Positions 43,759 through 51,936 of a stretch of 64,000 bases of DNA are shown here, piece after piece. Under the pieces are notes generated by a model, which was not told the DNA's origin, searched no databases, and was given only the letters and a program-made list of their open reading frames with translations. The DNA comes from Solobacterium sp. (GTDB lineage Bacteria; Bacillota_I; Bacilli_A; Erysipelotrichales; Erysipelotrichaceae), in the NCBI GenBank assembly GCA_017404505.1, contig JAFRCE010000005.1:62001-126000 (forward strand). Direction: 5' to 3'. The position numbers and the translations under genes were made by a program. Position 1 is the first letter of the stretch; every line of letters begins with the position of its first letter.

Positions 43759-44316
43759 ATGGAAGACAGGGAAATACTGGATCTCTATTTTGCCAGAAAC
43801 GAAGACGCGATCCGGGAGACCGATCGGAAGTACGGTCACTATTGTTTTACTGTCGCCTGGAACATCCTCTTTGACAACGAGGATTCTCAGGAATGTGTCA
43901 ATGACACGTGGAATCAGACATGGCAGCTGATTCCGCCGCAGCGGCCGAACCGGCTGCAGTATTTTCTGGCCAGGATCACCCGCGGGTTCGCGCTGAACTG
44001 TCTGCGTACGAAGACACGTGAAAAGCGCGGCGGCGGTGAGTATGAAGCGGCTCTCGGCGAACTGGAAGCGGTTCTATCATCCGGTGACGATCCGGCTGCT
44101 TCCTTCGCGGCGAAAGAACTGGCGGAAACGATCAACCGCTTTCTGAAGAAGGTGAAGGACAGAGACAGAAACGTCTTTGTCAGACGCTACTTCTATCTGG
44201 AAAGCGCCGCGAAGATCGCTAAACGGTATGGCCTGACGGAAAGCAACGTCAACGTCATTCTCAACCGTGTCAGAACGCAGCTGAAAGAGTATCTTCAGAA
44301 GGAGGGATATTTATGA
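43759..44316 (+). CDS. ECF-type sigma factor
   Basis: 185 aa. Region 2 (about 20-85, with DNEDSQECVNDTWNQTW) and region 4 (about 125-180, SAAKIAKRYGLTESNVNVILNR as HTH) are joined by an acidic linker, as in extracytoplasmic-function sigma-70 proteins. AGGGGAA precedes the ATG. The stop overlaps the start of the membrane protein that follows (ATGA), the usual arrangement with an anti-sigma factor. The stimulus is unknown but is likely from the envelope. Confidence 0.88.
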   Translation: MEDREILDLYFARNEDAIRETDRKYGHYCFTVAWNILFDNEDSQECVNDTWNQTWQLIPPQRPNRLQYFLARITRGFALNCLRTKTREKRGGGEYEAALGELEAVLSSGDDPAASFAAKELAETINRFLKKVKDRDRNVFVRRYFYLESAAKIAKRYGLTESNVNVILNRVRTQLKEYLQKEGYL

Positions 44317-44804
44317 AACTGAGTGAAGCAGTTCTCGAATCTCTGAATGATATCGATCCAGTGTATCTTGAGAAGAGCGAAAAGGAATATGGATGGGTAC
44401 GCAGATACCGCAAAGCCGGCGCCATACTGTTCAGTGCGGCTGCCGCCTTCCTGCTGTATGTGGCGGTGACGCCGAAACAGACAAACTATGATGCCGGCAG
44501 CGCTGTTAACGAAGCGGTTTCCGAAGAAATGAAGGAAGGCGCGTATGATTCCTACAGCAGCGAAGCAGCACCGGCGGAAACAACCGGGGCAGCCGAGCGT
44601 CACGTTTACGTGATCACGCTGCAGGAAAGAAACGGTGAGGCGCTGAATGCGGAAAGTCTGCAGAATGTCTGTGACATGCTGAAGGAAGCAGGCTATGAAG
44701 TGAGAGTCAATGAAGAAGGCCGGCTGGAAGGCAGTCTCAGTGAAGCGGAACTGCAGGCATGTCTGGAAATGATTCCGTATCCATATCAGGTTGAAAAGCA
44801 GTAA
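44313..44804 (+). CDS. Probable membrane anti-sigma factor
   Basis: 163 aa. Cytoplasmic N-terminus of about 38 residues, one membrane helix (about 40-58), then an extracellular Ser/Ala-rich linker and a small folded domain (about 100-160). Topology and overlap with the sigma gene suggest it holds the sigma factor at the membrane. The cytoplasmic part lacks a zinc-binding HxxxCxxC motif, so it is not a ZAS-type anti-sigma. The DUF4349 lipoprotein gene follows after 15 nt. Confidence 0.72.
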   Translation: MKLSEAVLESLNDIDPVYLEKSEKEYGWVRRYRKAGAILFSAAAAFLLYVAVTPKQTNYDAGSAVNEAVSEEMKEGAYDSYSSEAAPAETTGAAERHVYVITLQERNGEALNAESLQNVCDMLKEAGYEVRVNEEGRLEGSLSEAELQACLEMIPYPYQVEKQ

Positions 44805-44819
44805 CGGGAGGAAAAGAAA

Positions 44820-45812
44820 ATGAAACAAAGATGGTTTATGACAGCGGCTCTGGCAGCGGCACTGCTCTGCGGCTGCGGCAGCTCACATTCGACAGGCTCG
44901 GCATATTATGAAACGGATCAGACAGCCAGCGGCGGCACGGGCAATTATTACAGTTCCTACAATGCCAAGGAAGAAGCTGCGGATGCCGGTTATGCACCGG
45001 CGGAAGCGAATTCCTACGATGAAGAAAAAAGACCGGCGCCGGAAGTCGATCCGGTGCTCAGCCAGGAAAAACTGGTTTATACCGGCAGCCTGACGATTCA
45101 GTCACTTGAATATGAAAGCAGCCTGCAGAATATCCGCAATAAAGTAAAGGAACTCGGCGGCATCATTGAATACGAAAGTGAATCCGACAGTAACCATTAC
45201 TGGTACAACAACGATTCATCCGGCCGCCGCTACATGAATATGACGGTACGGATCCCGACGGAAAACTTTGAGACATTCATGACTTCGGCAGACGGCATCG
45301 GCAAAGTCATTTCCCATTCCACCAATGTCATGAATATCTCCCGTCAGTACAGCGATACGACCGTGCAGATCGAAGCGCTTGAAAAACAGCAGGAGAGACT
45401 GCTGGCCATGATGGATCAGGCGCAGACCATCGAAGACATGATCGTCGTCGAGACCCGTCTGACCAACGTGCAGACGGAACTGAATCAGTTGAAGACATAC
45501 CGGCAGTCCATGGATACCGATGTCAGATATTCCACCGTGACGGTATCTCTGGAAGAAGTGAAGGAATATGTCCATGTCAATGAATCGTTCCTGGAAAGAG
45601 CCTGGAATTCTGTCGTTGACGGCTGGAAGAACTTCAGCTGGGCAGTGGAAGACTTCGTCATCTGGGCACTGTATGTCATGCCGTATATCGTTATCCTTGT
45701 CGTTCTGTTCTTCCTGAACAAAAAGTTCGGATTCCTCCGGATGCCGAAATTCAGACTGCCGGGCTTCCTGCGCAGAAATAAGAAAGACAGCGATCAGAGC
45801 GAAGAATCATAA
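44820..45812 (+). CDS. DUF4349 lipoprotein
   Basis: 330 aa. Lipobox LLCGC near residue 18; a low-complexity Tyr/Ala/Glu linker to about 80; the DUF4349 domain (about 80-265) with TGSLTIQSLEYESSL, a coiled coil (IEALEKQQERLLAMM) and TVTVSLEE; a C-terminal membrane helix (about 280-303) and basic tail. Anchored at both ends, it could sense or brace the envelope. Third gene of the sigma operon, so it is either a sensor or a target of the sigma factor. Confidence 0.85.
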   Translation: MKQRWFMTAALAAALLCGCGSSHSTGSAYYETDQTASGGTGNYYSSYNAKEEAADAGYAPAEANSYDEEKRPAPEVDPVLSQEKLVYTGSLTIQSLEYESSLQNIRNKVKELGGIIEYESESDSNHYWYNNDSSGRRYMNMTVRIPTENFETFMTSADGIGKVISHSTNVMNISRQYSDTTVQIEALEKQQERLLAMMDQAQTIEDMIVVETRLTNVQTELNQLKTYRQSMDTDVRYSTVTVSLEEVKEYVHVNESFLERAWNSVVDGWKNFSWAVEDFVIWALYVMPYIVILVVLFFLNKKFGFLRMPKFRLPGFLRRNKKDSDQSEES

Positions 45813-45815
45813 TCT

Positions 45816-45844
45816 TTGGCCAAACCGGCAAACAGTGATATGAT
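45816..45844 (+). promoter_or_regulatory. Promoter for a leaderless alpha/beta-hydrolase mRNA
   Basis: TTGGCC (45816-45821), 17-nt spacer, TATGAT (45839-45844), 6 nt before the ATG. No ribosome site. Confidence 0.55.
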
Positions 45845-45850
45845 TCCTGC

Positions 45851-46687
45851 ATGCTGATTATTGGAATTCTCGCAACTGTCGCACTGGCGTTCTTCGGGGT
45901 CTTATACAGCCTGCTCGGCTACAATATGAACTTCCGGAACCGTCTGATCGAACGGATCACGAAAACCGCGACAGACGCAAACATGAAAAAAGAAAATCTT
46001 CTCAAAGGCAGAAGACTCTATATTGAGCGGGAAAACCTGCGGCCGGTGCGCATCAATCTTTACCAGCCGCAGAGTGACAAAAAACTGCCGGTCCTCTTTA
46101 TAGCCCATGGCGGTAACTTCATTGATCACGATGCCGATGATATCGACGACTTCTGTCAGATGCTCAGTGAGGAATGGCAGGTGAATGTTGTCAGCACCAG
46201 TTACAGCAAGATCAAGGCCCATGTCACTTCCTATCCGCAGGATGAAATCCGCGACGTTGTACTGTATTTCCGCAGACATGCCGGGGAATATAACATGGAT
46301 ATGAAACATTTCCTGCTGATGGGATTTGAAGCCGGTGCCTATCTTTCCCTGATCGCTGACCGTTCACTGATTCATGCGGCCGTCGTGCCGAGCGGCATTA
46401 TCATGATCGATCCGTTTATCGATTATGTTGCTGTCAGTTTCGCCCAGGCCGGCCTGCATCCCAATCCGGCTGCCCTGGTACTGAGCGGCACGGATACGGA
46501 TGCAGCTGACGAGTATGAGTTTGAACTGCGCCAGGCAGATATCTATATACTGACCAGACGGATGCCGCACAGCCAGAAAGGTCTGCTGCTGCAGAAAGAA
46601 TTCACAAACGAAACGGACCGCATGAACTACGAAAACACGATGAAATGGCTGAAGGAGACAGCTGATCTGTTCCTGGGAAGGCAATGA
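45851..46687 (+). CDS. Membrane-anchored alpha/beta-hydrolase-like protein lacking the nucleophile Ser
   Basis: 278 aa. N-terminal membrane helix (2-24), then an alpha/beta-hydrolase fold with the oxyanion motif FIAHGGN near residue 85 as in esterases of the HSL type. The nucleophile elbow reads GFEAG (about 160-164) instead of GxSxG, so Ser is replaced by Glu. The late His in RMPHSQK near 239 remains. It may be a pseudoenzyme or use a carboxylate nucleophile. No ribosome site; leaderless promoter upstream. Confidence 0.75.
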   Translation: MLIIGILATVALAFFGVLYSLLGYNMNFRNRLIERITKTATDANMKKENLLKGRRLYIERENLRPVRINLYQPQSDKKLPVLFIAHGGNFIDHDADDIDDFCQMLSEEWQVNVVSTSYSKIKAHVTSYPQDEIRDVVLYFRRHAGEYNMDMKHFLLMGFEAGAYLSLIADRSLIHAAVVPSGIIMIDPFIDYVAVSFAQAGLHPNPAALVLSGTDTDAADEYEFELRQADIYILTRRMPHSQKGLLLQKEFTNETDRMNYENTMKWLKETADLFLGRQ

Positions 46688-46722
46688 AAAGGACAGCTCA
46701 TATGATATGGGCTGTCCTTTTG
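46687..46722. terminator. Bidirectional terminator between hydrolase and deoR
   Basis: AAAAGGACAGC/GCTGTCCTTTT stem; T-rich on both strands. Confidence 0.82.
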
Positions 46723-46726
46723 TCTA

Positions 46727-47488
46727 TTAAAGATCGCTGATGACCTGAATGCCGGCCACTTCCAGACTGGCTTTCACGGCGTCAGGCAGCAGGGGATCGG
46801 TGATGACGGCTTTCGGCTGGTTTTTGATATTCATGGGAATCGTTCCGGCACTGGTGAACTTGGTGCTTTCTGTCAGAATGATGATTTCTTCAGCGGAATG
46901 TGCCATGTCCCGGACAGCCTGGGTACGCATCTGGTCCTTGTTGGTGAAACCGGTGCGTTCACTCCAGCCGTCGGTGCCGATAAAGAAATGCGTGACATGA
47001 TAATTGGCAGCCATTTCGTGGATCATCGGGCCGACAAGACACTGTGAATCACGCTGATAGATACCGCCGAGAAGAACGATTTCGATATTGGCGGCATCTT
47101 TTATGTAGTCGGCGATAAAGGCGCTGTTGGTGACAATGGTCAGTGTTTTCCCGGAGTCGGCGAGTTCTCTGGCCAGCAGGGCACAGCAGCTGCCGCTTTC
47201 GATCATCAGAGTGTCTCCGTCATTGACCAGACTGGCTGCCCGGCGGGCGATCTTCAGTTTTTCGTCATAGTGAAACGCCAGCCGGCCGCCGATATTGTCC
47301 ATGTTGTTTAGATGGGCGAAACCGTGTTCTCTTTTGATGAAGCCTTTCCGTTCCAGTTCGTCCAGATCTTTGCGGATGGTGACCTGTGAGACGTCCAGCA
47401 GCCGGGAAAGGGCGGCCACCTCGATTTTTCCTTTTTCAGCAATGATATTCAGTATATGGGCGGAGCGCGCCGTTTTTTTCGCGGTCAT
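46727..47488 (-). CDS. DeoR/GlpR-family regulator of the glycyl radical enzyme locus
   Basis: 253 aa. N-terminal DeoR HTH (about 20-45: VAALSRLLDVSQVTIRKDLDEL) and a sugar-phosphate-sensing DeoRC domain with ESGSCCALLAREL near residue 95 and LVGPMIHEM near 150. It sits 15 nt behind the activase gene and is transcribed with it. Repeated TTACGAA elements in the divergent intergenic region (48449-48576) are its likely operators. Its effector is probably the phosphorylated substrate of the pathway. Confidence 0.88.
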   Translation of the reverse strand: MTAKKTARSAHILNIIAEKGKIEVAALSRLLDVSQVTIRKDLDELERKGFIKREHGFAHLNNMDNIGGRLAFHYDEKLKIARRAASLVNDGDTLMIESGSCCALLARELADSGKTLTIVTNSAFIADYIKDAANIEIVLLGGIYQRDSQCLVGPMIHEMAANYHVTHFFIGTDGWSERTGFTNKDQMRTQAVRDMAHSAEEIIILTESTKFTSAGTIPMNIKNQPKAVITDPLLPDAVKASLEVAGIQVISDL

Positions 47489-47503
47489 AATGGATTCTCC
47501 TTA

Positions 47504-48415
47504 TCAGAAGAAGGCTTCCACACCATGCGATGTGAATTCCCGAAGGTATTCCTGCAGGTCTTCGCGGTGCAGTGCTTCTTTGTCTTCATATTGATATGTC
47601 TGGTCGAGAAGGTGGTATTTGTTTTCACCGAACTGGTGGAAGGGGAGCAGCTGGCATCTCGTCAGGCCGGCTGTTTTCAGCCGCTCTGCCATTTTCGCAG
47701 CATCCTTAAGGCTGTCGTTGTAGCCGGGAATGACCGGAATGCGGGGCAGCACGCTTTTGCCTTGTTTTACGGCCAGTGCCATGTTGGTGAGGATCCGTTC
47801 GTTTGTGACGCCGGTTCCTTCTTTATGTTTCAAAGGATCCCAGTGCTTCATGTCAAAGAGGATCTCATCGATGTTTTCCATGACTTTCGTAAATACTTCT
47901 TCATTGGCAAAGCCGGTCGTTTCACAGCAGGTGTGCAGACCTTCCTCTTTGGCCGCTTTCAGCAGCTGGCAGGCAAATTCCGGCTGCATCAGCATTTCGC
48001 CGCCGGATAATGTGATGCCGCCGCCGCTTTCCTCGTAGAAGACTTCGTCCTGCATGACGACGTCAAGTACTTCCTGGACGGTTTTTGTTTCACCTTCCTT
48101 CTGCAGGGCATGACCGGGACACTCCGATGCGCATTTCAGGCAGGAGGAACATTTCATATGATCAATATGAATGCGACCGTCCCGCAGTGATATGGCATGC
48201 TCGGGACATATATTCAGGCAATGGTGACAGCCGATGCATTTCTTCTGATCCCACAGGACCTGTACTTTTGCCAGCTGGCTTTCCGGATTGGCACACCAGG
48301 CACAGCGCAGCGGACAGCCTTTGAAAAAGACGACCGTACGGATACCAGGTCCGTCATTGACACTGAATTTCTGGATGTTGAAGATGACTCCTTTTACACT
48401 TCTGTCTGCTTTCAT
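47504..48415 (-). CDS. Glycyl radical enzyme activating protein
   Basis: 303 aa. Radical SAM activase that installs the glycyl radical on the adjacent enzyme. The radical SAM motif CPLRCAWC lies near residue 34. A ferredoxin-like insert carries two four-Cys sets (CIGCHHCLNIC and CSSCLKCASEC, about 60-105), the form seen in activases of glycerol-dehydratase-type enzymes rather than the short PFL activase. GGGITLSGGE near residue 130 is the SAM-binding segment. GAGGAA precedes the start. Divergent from its target gene. Confidence 0.92.
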   Translation of the reverse strand: MKADRSVKGVIFNIQKFSVNDGPGIRTVVFFKGCPLRCAWCANPESQLAKVQVLWDQKKCIGCHHCLNICPEHAISLRDGRIHIDHMKCSSCLKCASECPGHALQKEGETKTVQEVLDVVMQDEVFYEESGGGITLSGGEMLMQPEFACQLLKAAKEEGLHTCCETTGFANEEVFTKVMENIDEILFDMKHWDPLKHKEGTGVTNERILTNMALAVKQGKSVLPRIPVIPGYNDSLKDAAKMAERLKTAGLTRCQLLPFHQFGENKYHLLDQTYQYEDKEALHREDLQEYLREFTSHGVEAFF

Positions 48416-48448
48416 ATGATATTCCTCACCGGAATCATAACATGTCTG

Positions 48449-48576
48449 TTACGAAACGGGAAGTAAAAAGTTACGAATGAAATATATTATGATTTTTAAT
48501 AAAAGATTCATTGACCTGATATCTTTGATAATTTACAATACGATTGAAAATAAAAGCGTAAAAATTACGAATGAAA
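48449..48576. promoter_or_regulatory. Repeated DeoR-type operators
   Basis: The exact 12-bp direct repeat TTACGAATGAAA occurs at 48471-48482 and 48565-48576, 94 bp apart. A related TTACGAAACG lies at 48449-48458. They flank the glycyl-radical-enzyme promoter. Confidence 0.6.
48511..48539 (+). promoter_or_regulatory. Promoter of the glycyl radical enzyme operon
   Basis: TTGACC (48511-48516), 17-nt spacer, TACAAT (48534-48539), about 56 nt before the chosen start. Confidence 0.75.
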
Positions 48577-48594
48577 GAAAAAGAGGACGTGGAA

Positions 48595-51009
48595 ATGGAA
48601 AATAAGGAACATTTTGGATCACTGACCGAAAGAATGCAGGCATTCCGCGAGGAAGTGCTGGATGAAAAGCCGTATGTCGATGCGGAACGCGCTGTTCTGG
48701 TCACCGAAGCTTACGAAGAAAACAAAAACCAGCCTCGGGTCATGATGCGGGCGCTGATGCTTAAAAAGATTCTCGAAAACATGTCCATTTATATTGAAGA
48801 CAGGACACTGCTGGCCGGCAATCAGGCGACCAAGAACAGAAACGCGCCGGTCTTCCCGGAATACACGCTGAAGTTTGTCATCGATGAACTGGATCTGTTT
48901 GAAAAAAGAGACGGCGACGTTTTCTACATTACCGAAGAGACGAAGGAACAGATCAGATCGATCGCGCCGTTCTGGGAGAACAACAATCTCAGAGCCAGAG
49001 GTGAGGCACTGCTTCCCGATGAGGTTTCCGTCTTTATGGAAACCGGTGTCTTCGGAATGGAAGGCAAACTGAATGCCGGTGATGCCCATCTGGCAGTCAA
49101 CTATGAAAAGGTTCTGAAGGAAGGTCTGAGAGGCTATGAGGAGAGAACAAGATCCTTGAAAGAAGGACTTGATCTGGCCGACCCGGATGCGATTGATAAA
49201 TATGTTTTCTATAAAGCGGTCCTGATCGTGATCGACGCGGTCCATACCTTCGCGAAAAGATACAGTACCCTGGCATCTGAACTGGCAGAGAAGGAAAACG
49301 ATCCGAAGAGAAAAGCCGAACTGGAAGAAATGAGCAGGATCTGCGCGCGAGTTCCTTATGAACCGGCTGCTTCCTTCAAAGAAGCTGTCCAGTCCGTCTG
49401 GTTCATCCAGCTGATCCTGCAGATCGAATCCAACGGCCATTCCCTGAGTTACGGCAGATTCGACCAGTATATGTATCCGTACTTTATCAGCGATCTGAAA
49501 AACGAGAGAATCACCAAAGAAGAAGCCCTGGAACTGCTGACCTGTCTTTGGATCAAAACTCTCACTATCAACAAAGTCCGCTCCCAGGCGCATACATTAA
49601 GCTCCGCCGGTTCGCCGATGTATCAGAATGTCACGATCGGCGGTCAGACAACCGATAAGAAAGACGCGGTCAACGAACTGAGTTTCCTGGTTCTGCAGTC
49701 GGTCGCCCAGACCAGACTGACCCAGCCAAACCTGACCGTCAGATATCATGCCAATCTGAACAAAGAATTCCTTGACGAGTGCGTGGAAGTCATGAAGCTC
49801 GGCTTCGGCATGCCGGCCCTCAACAACGACGAAATCATCATTCCATCCTTCATCAACTGGGGTGTCAGGGAAGAAGATGCATACAACTACAGTGCCATCG
49901 GCTGTGTTGAGACAGCTGTTCCCGGCAAATGGGGATACCGTTGCACCGGCATGTCCTATGTGAACTTTCCAAGACTCCTGCTCTGCGCCATGAACAACGG
50001 CGTCGATCTGACGAGCGGAAAGCGATTCACGAAGGGCTACGGATACTTTACAGAGTGGAAAGACTATAATGAACTGATGCAGGTCTGGGAAAAGACCCTG
50101 CGGGAGTTCACAAGATACAGCGTCATCGTTGAAAACGCGATCGACAAGGCAAGTGAAAGAGACGTGCCGGATATTCTCTGTTCGGCACTGACCGATGACT
50201 GCATCGGCAGAGGAAAGACGATCAAGGAAGGCGGTGCGGTCTATGACTTCATTTCCGGTCTGCAGGTCGGTATCGCCAATATGGCGGATTCCCTCGCGGC
50301 CATCAAGAAACTGGTATATGAAGAAAAGAAGATCACGCCGGAACAGTTGTGGAATGCCATCCTCGATGACTTCCAGAGCGAAGAAAACCGGAAGATCCAG
50401 GATATGCTGGTGGATGAAGCGCCCAAGTACGGCAATGACAACGATGAAGTGGACCAGCTTGTCGTTGCGGCTTATGACCCGTATCTGGATGAAATCGCGA
50501 AATATCCGAACACAAGATTTGGCAGAGGCCCGATCGGCGGCATCCGCTATGGCGGAACCTCCTCCATCTCAGCCAATGTCGGTCAGGGTATGGGAACCAT
50601 GGCGACACCGGACGGCCGGAATGCGAAAGAGCCGCTGGCGGAAGGCTGCTCACCGGCTCACAACGCCGACAAGAACGGACCGACCGCGGTCTTCAAGTCG
50701 ATTACCAAACTGCCGACGGAAAAGATCACCGGCGGTGTGCTGCTCAATCAGAAGATGACACCGCAGATGTTATCGACCGAAGAAAACAAACAGAAGTTGG
50801 AGATGCTGTTAAGAGCCTTCTTCAACCGGCTGCACGGCTATCATGTCCAGTACAACATCGTATCGAGAGAAACCCTCCTGGATGCCCAGGCGCATCCGGA
50901 AAAGCATAAGGATCTGATCGTCCGGGTCGCCGGTTACAGCGCCTTCTTCAATGTCCTTTCCAGAAAGACACAGGATGACATTATCGGCCGGACAGAACAG
51001 TCACTGTAA
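48595..51009 (+). CDS. Glycyl radical enzyme, YbiW/PflD-like
   Basis: 804 aa with ATG 48595 (AGAGGA upstream). The thiyl-radical Cys437 is in IGCVET and the glycyl-radical Gly780 in RVAGYSAF, 24 residues from the end. Cys-Val-Glu is the pattern of dehydratase/lyase members, not Cys-Cys pyruvate formate-lyase. The neighbourhood of activase, DeoR and fructose-6-phosphate aldolase matches E. coli ybiW-ybiY-fsaA and pflD-pflC-fsaB. To my recollection those enzymes open the ring of 1,5-anhydrohexitol 6-phosphates to 1-deoxyfructose 6-phosphate, which the aldolase splits. That function is inferred here from gene order. Oxygen-sensitive, so it implies anaerobic life. Confidence 0.88.
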   Translation: MENKEHFGSLTERMQAFREEVLDEKPYVDAERAVLVTEAYEENKNQPRVMMRALMLKKILENMSIYIEDRTLLAGNQATKNRNAPVFPEYTLKFVIDELDLFEKRDGDVFYITEETKEQIRSIAPFWENNNLRARGEALLPDEVSVFMETGVFGMEGKLNAGDAHLAVNYEKVLKEGLRGYEERTRSLKEGLDLADPDAIDKYVFYKAVLIVIDAVHTFAKRYSTLASELAEKENDPKRKAELEEMSRICARVPYEPAASFKEAVQSVWFIQLILQIESNGHSLSYGRFDQYMYPYFISDLKNERITKEEALELLTCLWIKTLTINKVRSQAHTLSSAGSPMYQNVTIGGQTTDKKDAVNELSFLVLQSVAQTRLTQPNLTVRYHANLNKEFLDECVEVMKLGFGMPALNNDEIIIPSFINWGVREEDAYNYSAIGCVETAVPGKWGYRCTGMSYVNFPRLLLCAMNNGVDLTSGKRFTKGYGYFTEWKDYNELMQVWEKTLREFTRYSVIVENAIDKASERDVPDILCSALTDDCIGRGKTIKEGGAVYDFISGLQVGIANMADSLAAIKKLVYEEKKITPEQLWNAILDDFQSEENRKIQDMLVDEAPKYGNDNDEVDQLVVAAYDPYLDEIAKYPNTRFGRGPIGGIRYGGTSSISANVGQGMGTMATPDGRNAKEPLAEGCSPAHNADKNGPTAVFKSITKLPTEKITGGVLLNQKMTPQMLSTEENKQKLEMLLRAFFNRLHGYHVQYNIVSRETLLDAQAHPEKHKDLIVRVAGYSAFFNVLSRKTQDDIIGRTEQSL

Positions 51010-51027
51010 TAGAAAGAAGGAAAAGAA

Positions 51028-51702
51028 ATGAAACTGTTTATTGATGATGCGAATATAGAAGCGATCAGAGAACTGATCGAATACTATCCAATCGACGGTG
51101 TGACGACCAATCCGAGCATTCTCGCTAAAGCGGGAAAAGATCCGCGGGAAACACTGAAAGAGATCCGTGAGGTGATCGGTGACGACATGATCATCTTCGC
51201 CCAGGCAGTCGATCTATCCTTCGAAGGAATGATAAGGGATGCCCATATGATCGTGAATCTGCTTGGCGCGAATACGGTGGTCAAAATTCCTTCCACGCCG
51301 ATCGGCTTCAAAGCCATGATGGCTTTACAGAAAGAAGGCATTCCGACCTGCGGTACGGTTGTCTACACACCGATGCAGGCTCTGCTGGCCGCGAAAGCGG
51401 GTGCTTCCTATGTGGCTCCATATGTCAACCGTATCGATAATATGGGCTATGACGGGGTCGGTATTGTGAAGCAGATTCAGGATATTCTGCTGAACAACAA
51501 TATGGCCTGTGAGGTTCTGGCTGCTTCCTTCAAGAACAGCCAGCAGGTCCTCGAACTGGCCGCTTACGGCATCGAAAATGTTACCTGCGGCCCGGACGTG
51601 TTCAGAGGATTTGTGAAGAACGCGGCAATTGACGGCGCTGTTCAGGATTTCGTCGATGATTTTGAAAAACTGACAGGGAAGACTTCCATGTCCTCTCTGT
51701 AG
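51028..51702 (+). CDS. fsa: Fructose-6-phosphate aldolase (transaldolase-like)
   Basis: 224 aa, the short FSA/TalC type of class I aldolase. Active-site Lys is in NTVVKIPSTP near residue 86; DGVTTNPSI at the N-terminus and TCGTVVYTPMQALLAAKAGA in the middle are characteristic. It cleaves fructose 6-phosphate or 1-deoxyfructose 6-phosphate to glyceraldehyde 3-phosphate and dihydroxyacetone or hydroxyacetone. It starts 18 nt after the glycyl radical enzyme with GAAAGAAGG upstream, so the two form one operon. Confidence 0.92.
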   Translation: MKLFIDDANIEAIRELIEYYPIDGVTTNPSILAKAGKDPRETLKEIREVIGDDMIIFAQAVDLSFEGMIRDAHMIVNLLGANTVVKIPSTPIGFKAMMALQKEGIPTCGTVVYTPMQALLAAKAGASYVAPYVNRIDNMGYDGVGIVKQIQDILLNNNMACEVLAASFKNSQQVLELAAYGIENVTCGPDVFRGFVKNAAIDGAVQDFVDDFEKLTGKTSMSSL

Positions 51703-51730
51703 AATCTGTATATCGAAGGAGGAAATATGA

Positions 51731-51919
51731 GACGCTGCCGTGTCTGTGCTCCATGCAGGGTCTGTCGCAGCCGGGCAGAAAATTTCCATATTAAAAATCC
51801 TTTTCGGAAGCGGAAAAGGATCTTGTGCGGCACTGATGTTATTTGTATTTGGTGCTGCCGGTGTGCTTTGGTGTGTTTTATTCGGCCGCCGGCTCAGCAA
51901 ATATACTTACACAGACTGA
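51731..51919 (+). pseudogene. C-terminal remnant of an MFS transporter
   Basis: Sixty-two codons end at a TGA at 51917. They read like the last transmembrane segment of a DHA3-type major facilitator: SVLHAGSVAAGQK, then GSGKGSCAALMLFVFGAAGVL and a basic tail. There is no start in this frame. AAGGAGG plus an ATG at 51727 lie in another frame and encode only improbable Cys-rich sequence. Probably an exporter gene lost by deletion. Confidence 0.55.
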
Positions 51920-51936
51920 GAAAAAATCATTCGGTC

